From Henricia sp. BOLD:AAB3569 (taxonomy: Eukaryota; Echinodermata; Asteroidea; Spinulosida; Echinasteridae): DNA of 64,000 nucleotides. The notes beneath the pieces are model-generated. The model did not search any database. It saw only the letters and a program-made list of their open reading frames with translations, and had not been told where the DNA came from. This document shows positions 56,950 to 64,000 of this stretch, piece by piece. Each line of letters starts with the position of its first letter. Positions within the stretch are counted from its first letter, which is position 1. Location: assembly GCA_037783545.1 (NCBI GenBank), contig JBBELK010000213.1, positions 930,001-994,000 of the forward strand. The letters run 5' to 3'. Position numbers and translations under genes: made by a program.

Positions 56950-59949
56950 GTCTACGACCATACCACATTGAATACACCGGTTCCCGTCTGATCACCGCAG
57001 TTAAGCAACGTTGGGCTCGATCTGTACTTCGGTGGGAGACCACCTGGGAATACCGAGTGTCGTAGGCACTTTTGTTTTGTCGAGTAAAATATTGTTCTTC
57101 AGTAAACGTTTAAAATTACGCAAATCTGTTAAGCATTCGTCTACGACCATACCACATTGAATACACCGGTTCCCGTCTGATCACCGCAGTTAAGCAACGT
57201 TGGGCTCGGTCAGTACTTCGGTGGGAGACCACCTGGGAATACCGAGTGTCGTAGGCACTTTTGTTTTTAGTAAAATATTGTTCTTCAGTAAACGTTTAAA
57301 ATTACGCAAACCTGTTAAGCATTCGTCTACGACCATACCACATTGAATACACCGGTTCCCGTCTAATCACCGCAGTTAAGCAACGTTGGGCTCGGTCAGT
57401 ACTTCGGTGGGAGACCACCTTGGAATACCGAGTGTCGTAGGCACTTTTGTTTTGTCGAGTAAAATATTGTTCTTCAGTAAACGTTTAAAATTACGCAAAC
57501 CTGTTAAGCATTCGTCTACGACCATACCACATTGAATACACCGGTTCCCGTCTGATCACCGCAGTTAAGCAACGTTGGGCTCGGTCAGTACTTCGGTGGG
57601 AGACCACCTGGGAATACCGAGTGTCGTAGGCACTTTTGTTTTTAGTAAAATATTGTTCTTCTGTAAACGTTTCAAATTACGCAAACCTGTTAAGCATTCG
57701 TCTACGACCATACCACATTGAATACACCGGTTCCCGTCTGATCACCGCAGTTAAGCAACGTTGGGCTCGGTCAGTACTTCGGTGGGAGACCACCTGGGAA
57801 TACCGAGTGTCGTAGGCACTTTTGTTTTTAGTAAAATATTGTTCTTCTGTAAACGTTTCAAATTACGCAAACCTGTTAAGCATTCGTCTACGACCATACC
57901 ACATTGAATACATCGGTTCCCGTCTGATCACCGCAGTTAAGCAACGTTGGGCTCGGTCAGTACTTTGGTGGGAGACCACCTGGGAATACCGAGTGTCGTA
58001 GGCACTTTTGTTTTGTCGAGTAAAATATTGTTCTTCAGTAAACGTTTAAAATTACGCAAACCTGATAAGCATTCGTCTACGACCATACCACATTGAATAC
58101 ACCGGTTCCCGTCTGATCACCGCAGTTAAGCAACGTTGGGCTCGGTCAGTACTTCGGTGGGAGACCACCTGGGAATACCGAGTGTCGTAGTCACTTTTGT
58201 TTTTAGTAAAATATTGTTCTTCAGTAAACGTTTCAAATTACGCAAACCTGTTAAGCATTCGTCTACGACCATACCACATTGAATACACCGGTTCCCGTCT
58301 GATCACCGCAGTTAAGCAACGTTGGGCTCGGTCAGTACTTCGGTGGGAGACCACCTGGGAATACCGAGTGTCGTAGGCACTTTTGTTTTGTCGAGTAAAA
58401 TATTGTTCTTCAGTAAACGTTTAAAATTACGCAAACCTGTTAAGCATTCGTCTACGACCATACCACATTGAATACACCGGTTCCCGTCTGATCACCGCAG
58501 TTAAGCAACGTTGGGCTCGATCTGTACTTCGGTGGGAGACCACCTGGGAATACCGAGTGTCGTAGGCACTTTTGTTTTGTCGAGTAAAATATTGTTCTTC
58601 AGTAAACGTTTAAAATTACGCAAATCTGTTAAGCATTCGTCTACGACCATACCACATTGAATACACCGGTTCCCGTCTGATCACCGCAGTTAAGCAACGT
58701 TGGGCTCGGTCAGTACTTCGGTGGGAGACCACCTGGGAATACCGAGTGTCGTAGGCACTTTTGTTTTTAGTAAAATATTGTTCTTCAGTAAACGTTTAAA
58801 ATTACGCAAACCTGTTAAGCATTCGTCTACGACCATACCACATTGAATACACCGGTTCCCGTCTAATCACCGCAGTTAAGCAACGTTGGGCTCGGTCAGT
58901 ACTTCGGTGGGAGACCACCTTAGAATACCGAGTGTCGTAGGCACTTTTGTTTTGTCGAGTAAAATATTGTTCTTCAGTAAACGTTTAAAATTACGCAAAC
59001 CTGTTAAGCATTCGTCTACGACCATACCACATTGAATACACCGGTTCCCGTCTGATCACCGCAGTTAAGCAACGTTGGGCTCGGTCAGTACTTCGGTGGG
59101 AGACCACCTGGGAATACCGAGTGTCGTAGGCACTTTTGTTTTTAGTAAAATATTGTTCTTCTGTAAACGTTTCAAATTACGCAAACCTGTTAAGCATTCG
59201 TCTACGACCATACCACATTGAATACACCGGTTCCCGTCTGATCACCGCAGTTAAGCAACGTTGGGCTCGGTCAGTACTTCGGTGGGAGACCACCTGGGAA
59301 TACCGAGTGTCGTAGGCACTTTTGTTTTTAGTAAAATATTGTTCTTCTGTAAACGTTTCAAATTACGCAAACCTGTTAAGCATTCGTCTACGACCATACC
59401 ACATTGAATACATCGGTTCCCGTCTGATCACCGCAGTTAAGCAACGTTGGGCTCGGTCAGTACTTCGGTGGGAGACCACCTGGGAATACCGATTGTCGTA
59501 GGCACTTTTGTTTTGTCGAGTAAAATATTGTTCTTCAGTAAACGTTTAAAATTACGCAAACCTGATAAGCATTCGTCTACGACCATACCACATTGAATAC
59601 ACCGGTTCCCGTCTGATCACCGCAGTTAAGCAACGTTGGGCTCGGTCAGTACTTCGGTGGGAGACCACCTGGGAATACCGAGTGTCGTAGTCACTTTTGT
59701 TTTTAGTAAAATATTGTTCTTCAGTAAACGTTTCAAATTACGCAAACCTGTTAAGCATTCGTCTACGACCATACCACATTGAATACACCGGTTCCCGTCT
59801 GATCACCGCAGTTAAGCAACGTTGGGCTCGGTCAGTACTTCGGTGGGAGACCACCTGGGAATACCGAGTGTCGTAGGCACTTTTGTTTTGTCGAGTAAAA
59901 TATTGTTCTTCAGTAAACGTTTAAAATTACGCAAACCTGTTAAGCATTC
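56950..59949 (+). rRNA. 5S rRNA genes 234-249, two tandem copies of a 1500-bp eight-gene block
   Basis: Gene starts: 56950, 57139, 57325, 57514, 57700, 57886, 58075, 58261; then 58450, 58639, 58825, 59014, 59200, 59386, 59575, 59761. Shared markers in register: CTCGATCTGTAC, an AAATCTGTTAAGC spacer, GTCTAATCACC with ACCACCTT, AATACATCGG, a CCTGATAAGC spacer and GTCGTAGTCAC. I saw three differences between the copies: CCTTGG against CCTTAG near 57420/58920, CTTTGG against CTTCGG near 57963/59463, and GAGTG against GATTG near 57992/59492. Confidence 0.94.
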
Positions 59950-62760
59950 GTCTACGACCATACCACATTGAATACACCGGTTCCCGTCAGATCACCGCAG
60001 TTAAGCAACGTTGGGCTCGATCAGTACTTCGGTGGGAGACCACCTGGGAATACCGAGGGTCGTAGGCACTTTTGTTTTTAGTAAAATATTGTTCTTCAGT
60101 AAACGTTTAAAATTACGCAAACCTGTTAAGCATTCGTCTACGACCATACCACATTGAATACACCGGTTCCCGTCTGATCACCGCAGTTAAGCAACGTTGG
60201 GCTCGGTCAGTACTTCGGTGGGAGACCACCTGGGAATACCGAGTGTCGTAGGCACTTTTGTTTTTAGTAAAATATTGTTCTTCAGTAAACGTTTAAAATT
60301 ACGCAAACCTGTTAAGCATTCGTCTACGACCATACCACATTGAATACACCGGTTCCCGTCTGATCACCGCAGTTAAGCAACGTTGGGCTCGGTCAGTACT
60401 TCGGTGGGAGACCACCTGGGAATACCGAGTGTCGTAGGCACTTTTGTTTTGTCGAGTAAAATATTGTTCTTCAGTAAACGTTTAAAATTACGCAAACCTG
60501 TTAAGCATTCGTCTACGACCGTACCACATTGAATACACCGGTTCCCGTCTGATCACCGCAGTTAAGCAACGTTGGGCTCGGTCAGTACTTCGGTGGGAGA
60601 CCACCTGGGAATACCGAGTGTCGTAGGCACTTTTGTTTTTAGTAAAATATTGTTCTTCTGTAAACGTTTCAAATTACGCAAACCTGTTAAGCATTCGTCT
60701 ACGACCATACCACATTGAATACACCGGTTCCCGTCTGATCACCGCAGTTAAGCAACGTTGGGCTCGGTCAGTACTTCGGTGGGAGACCACCTGGGAATAC
60801 CGAGTGTCGTAGGCACTTTTGTTTTTAGTAAAATATTGTTCTTCTGTAAACGTTTCAAATTACGCAAACCTGTTAAGCATTCGTCTACGACCATACCACA
60901 TTGAATACATCGGTTCCCGTCTGATCACCGCAGTTAAGCAACGTTGGGCTCGGTCAGTACTTCGGTGGGAGACCACCTGGGAATACCGAGTGTCGTAGGC
61001 ACTTTTGTTTTGTCGAGTAAAATATTGTTCTTCAGTAAACGTTTAAAATTACGCAAACCTGATAAGCATTCGTCTACGACCATACCACATTGAATACACC
61101 GGTTCCCGTCTGATCACCGCAGTTAAGCAACGTTGGGCTCGGTCAGTACTTCGGTGGGAGACCACCTGGGAATACCGAGTGTCGTAGTCACTTTTGTTTT
61201 TAGTAAAATATTGTTCTTCAGTAAACGTTTCAAATTACGCAAACCTGTTAAGCATTCGTCTACGACCATACCACATTGAATACACCGGTTCCCGTCTGAT
61301 CACCGCAGTTAAGCAACGTTGGGCTCGGTCAGTACTTCGGTGGGAGACCACCTGGGAATACCGAGTGTCGTAGGCACATTTGTTTTGTCGAGTAAAATAT
61401 TGTTCTTCAGTAAACGTTTAAAATTACGCAAACCTGTTAAGCATTCGTCTACGACCATACCACATTGAATACACCGGTTCCCGTCTAATCACCGCAGTTA
61501 AGCAACGTTGGGCTCGGTCAGTACTTCGGTGGGAGACCACCTTGGAATACCGAGTGTCGTAGGCACTTTTGTTTTGTCGAGTAAAATATTGTTCTTCAGT
61601 AAACGTTTAAAATTACGCAAACCTGTTAAGCATTCGTCTACGACCGTACCACATTGAATACACCGGTTCCCGTCTGATCACCGCAGTTAAGCAACGTTGG
61701 GCTCGGTCAGTACTTCGGTGGGAGACCACCTGGGAATACCGAGTGTCGTAGGCACTTTTGTTTTTAGTAAAATATTGTTCTTCTGTAAACGTTTCAAATT
61801 ACGCAAACCTGTTAAGCATTCGTCTACGACCATACCACATTGAATACACCGGTTCCCGTCTGATCACCGCAGTTAAGCAACGTTGGGCTCGGTCAGTACT
61901 TCGGTGGGAGACCACCTGGGAATACCGAGTGTCGTAGGCACTTTTGTTTTTAGTAAAATATTGTTCTTCTGTAAACGTTTCAAATTACGCAAACCTGTTA
62001 AGCATTCGTCTACGACCATACCACATTGAATACATCGGTTCCCGTCTGATCACCGCAGTTAAGCAACGTTGGGCTCGGTCAGTACTTCGGTGGGAGACCA
62101 CCTGGGAATACCGAGTGTCGTAGGCACTTTTGTTTTGTCGAGTAAAATATTGTTCTTCAGTAAACGTTTAAAATTACGCAAACCTGATAAGCATTCGTCT
62201 ACGACCATACCACATTGAATACACCGGTTCCCGTCTGATCACCGCAGTTAAGCAACGTTGGGCTCGGTCAGTACTTCGGTGGGAGACCACCTGGGAATAC
62301 CGAGTGTCGTAGTCACTTTTGTTTTTAGTAAAATATTGTTCTTCAGTAAACGTTTCAAATTACGCAAACCTGTTAAGCATTCGTCTACGACCATACCACA
62401 TTGAATACACCGGTTCCCGTCTGATCACCGCAGTTAAGCAACGTTGGGCTCGGTCAGTACTTCGGTGGGAGACCACCTGGGAATACCGAGTGTCGTAGGC
62501 ACATTTGTTTTGTCGAGTAAAATATTGTTCTTCAGTAAACGTTTAAAATTACGCAAACCTGTTAAGCATTCGTCTACGACCATACCACATTGAATACACC
62601 GGTTCCCGTCTAATCACCGCAGTTAAGCAACGTTGGGCTCGGTCAGTACTTCGGTGGGAGACCACCTTGGAATACCGAGTGTCGTAGGCACTTTTGTTTT
62701 GTCGAGTAAAATATTGTTCTTCAGTAAACGTTTAAAATTACGCAAACCTGTTAAGCATTC
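59950..62760 (+). rRNA. 5S rRNA genes 250-264, with a tandem 1125-bp six-gene block
   Basis: Gene starts: 59950, 60136, 60322, 60511, 60697, 60883, 61072, 61258, 61447, 61636, 61822, 62008, 62197, 62383, 62572. The six genes at 60511-61635 recur at 61636-62760: GACCGTACCAC, two units with TTCTGTAAACG spacers (the second with AATACATCGG), CCTGATAAGC with GTAGTCAC, then ACATTTG, then GTCTAATCACC with ACCACCTTGG. Gene 59950 has GTCAGATCACC and ends CGAGGGTCGTAGGC. The block shares its parts with the preceding 1500-bp repeats. Confidence 0.94.
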
Positions 62761-64000
62761 GTCTACGACCATACCACATTGAATACACCGGTTCCCGTCT
62801 GATCACCGCAGTTAAGCAACGTTGGGCTCGGTCAGTACTTCGGTGGGAGACCACCTGGGAATACCGAGTGTCGTAGGCACTTTTGTTTTCAGTAAAATAT
62901 TGTTCTTCTATAAACGTTTCAAATTACGCAAACCTGTTAAGCATTCGTCTACGACCATACCACATTGAATACACCGGTTCCCGTCTGATCACCGCAGTTA
63001 AGCAACGTTGGGCTCGGTCAGTACTTCGGTGGGAGACCACCTGGGAATACCGAGTGTCGTAGGCACTTTTGTTTTGTCGAGAAAAATATTGTTCTTCAGT
63101 AAACGTTTAAAATTACGCAAATCTGTTAAGCATTCGTCTACGACCATACCACATTGAATACACCGGTTCCCGTCTGATCACCGCAGTTAAGCAACGTTGG
63201 GCTCGGTCAGTACTTCGGTGGGAGACCACCTGGGAATACCGAGTGTCGTAGGCACTTTTGTTTTTAGTAAAATATTGTTCTTCAGTAAACGTTTAAAATT
63301 ACGCAAACCTGTTAAGCATTCGTCTACGACCATACCACATTGAATACACCGGTTCCCGTCTGATCACCGCAGTTAAGCAACGTTGGGCTCGGTCAGTACT
63401 TCGGTGCGAGACCACCTGGGAATACCGAGTGTCGTAGGCACTTTTGTTTTGTCGAGTAAAATATTGTTCTTCAGTAAACGTTTAAAATTACGCAAACCTG
63501 TTAAGCATTCGTCTACGACCATACCACATTGAATACACCGGTTCCCGTCTGATCACCGCAGTTAAGCAACGTTGGGCTCGGTCAGTACTTCGGTGGGAGA
63601 CCACCTGGGAATACCGAGTGTCGTAGGCACTTTTGTTTTTAGTAAAATAGTGTTCTTCTGTAAACGTTTCAAATTACGCAAACCTGTTAAGCATTCGTCT
63701 ACGACCATACCACATTGAATACACCGGTTCCCGTCTGATCACCGCAGTTAAGCAACGTTGGGCTCGGTCAGTACTTCGGTGGGAGACCACCTGGGAATAC
63801 CGAGTGTCGTAGGCACTTTTGTTTTTAGTAAAATATTGTTCTTCTGTAAACGTTTCAAATTACGCAAACCTGTTAAGCATTCGTCTACGACCATACCACA
63901 TTGAATACATCGGTTCCCGTCTGATCACCGCAGTTAAGCAACGTTGGGCTCGGTCAGTACTTCGGTGGGAGACCACCTGGGAATACCGAGTGTCGTAGGC
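62761..64000 (+). rRNA. 5S rRNA genes 265-271, right edge of the window
   Basis: Gene starts: 62761, 62947, 63136, 63322, 63511, 63697, 63883. Mostly consensus genes. Small oddities: a GTTTTCAGTAAAA spacer with TTCTATAAACG before 62947, GTCGAGAAAAAT before 63136, GGTGCGAGACC in 63322 (G86 to C, which breaks the helix IV pair with C91), AATAGTGTTC in the spacer before 63697, and AATACATCGG in 63883. The last gene is complete and ends at the final base. Confidence 0.94.
63883..64000 (+). rRNA. Last complete 5S rRNA copy in the window
   Basis: Complete 118-nt core ending in GTCGTAGGC at the last base. It carries AATACATCGG (C28T), a marker of the second of the paired TTCTGTAAACG units. Its terminator and spacer lie outside the window. 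Confidence 0.93.

Larger units (their letters stand above)
13293..64000 (+). repeat. 5S rDNA tandem array, 271 gene copies, repeat unit 186 or 189 bp
   Basis: All 271 copies lie head to tail on the + strand. Each unit is a 118-nt gene core plus a 71-nt (long) or 68-nt (short) spacer. Between consecutive gene starts I count 135 steps of 189 bp, 128 of 186, five of 192, one of 146 and one of 121. Four of the 192s come from a 3-nt insertion in the gene and one from a 6-nt insertion in the spacer; the 146 and 121 steps follow deleted copies. The mean step is 187.2 bp. There are no inverted units, no insertions of other elements and no linked second gene such as a spliced leader or histone gene. 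The array runs past the right edge, so the real copy number is higher. Confidence 0.97.

Noticed and set aside
13293-64000. Reading the 5S units as a SINE3-type or 5S-derived retroelement family
   Set aside because: Units are strictly head to tail with a fixed spacer. There is no poly(A) or tail repeat, no target-site duplications and no LINE-like 3' part.
13293-64000. CRISPR-like array (regular repeats with short spacers)
   Set aside because: The repeat is a 118-nt eukaryotic 5S rRNA gene and the spacers are all alike, not unique.

Overview
The window is made almost wholly of two tandem arrays and holds no protein-coding gene that I can support. Positions 1-13291 are an unidentified satellite with a monomer of about 258 bp: 51 complete monomers plus a 207-bp partial one, running off the left edge. 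Positions 13293-64000 are a head-to-tail 5S ribosomal RNA gene array: 271 gene copies counted by hand, all on the + strand, running off the right edge. The last gene ends exactly at base 64000.

The 5S genes identify a eukaryotic nuclear genome. The 118-nt gene core folds as a standard eukaryotic 5S rRNA, carries the internal box A / intermediate element / box C of a type 1 RNA polymerase III promoter, and is followed two bases later by T runs that fit Pol III termination. From memory, its sequence is closest to invertebrate animal 5S rRNAs. The usual animal box C signature (TTGGATGGG) is replaced by TTCGGTGGG, so the lineage call is weak and I name no species.

The 5S repeat comes in two lengths, set by a 3-bp difference just after the terminator: a 71-nt spacer with TCGAG and a 68-nt spacer without it. 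I count 141 long and 129 short spacers, interspersed throughout. On top of the monomer there are many longer repeats: blocks of 4, 5, 6, 8, 12, 17 and 23 genes recur, often in tandem, carrying the same rare variants. The clearest is a 4308-bp, 23-gene block present twice in tandem. The array is thus a mosaic of recent block duplications. Most copies look usable. Minority classes have disrupted closing helices, altered box A, or a 3-nt insertion in box A, and two copies near 39.4-40.0 kb are internally deleted.

The satellite shows the same behaviour on a smaller scale, with multi-monomer blocks duplicated at offsets of 513, 1283, 5896, 8206 and 9489 bp. Its monomer is 86 codons long and open in one frame on each strand, which gives long artefactual reading frames. 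The satellite-to-5S junction is abrupt, with at most one or two unexplained bases. No mobile element, tRNA, CRISPR array or non-repeat gene was seen.
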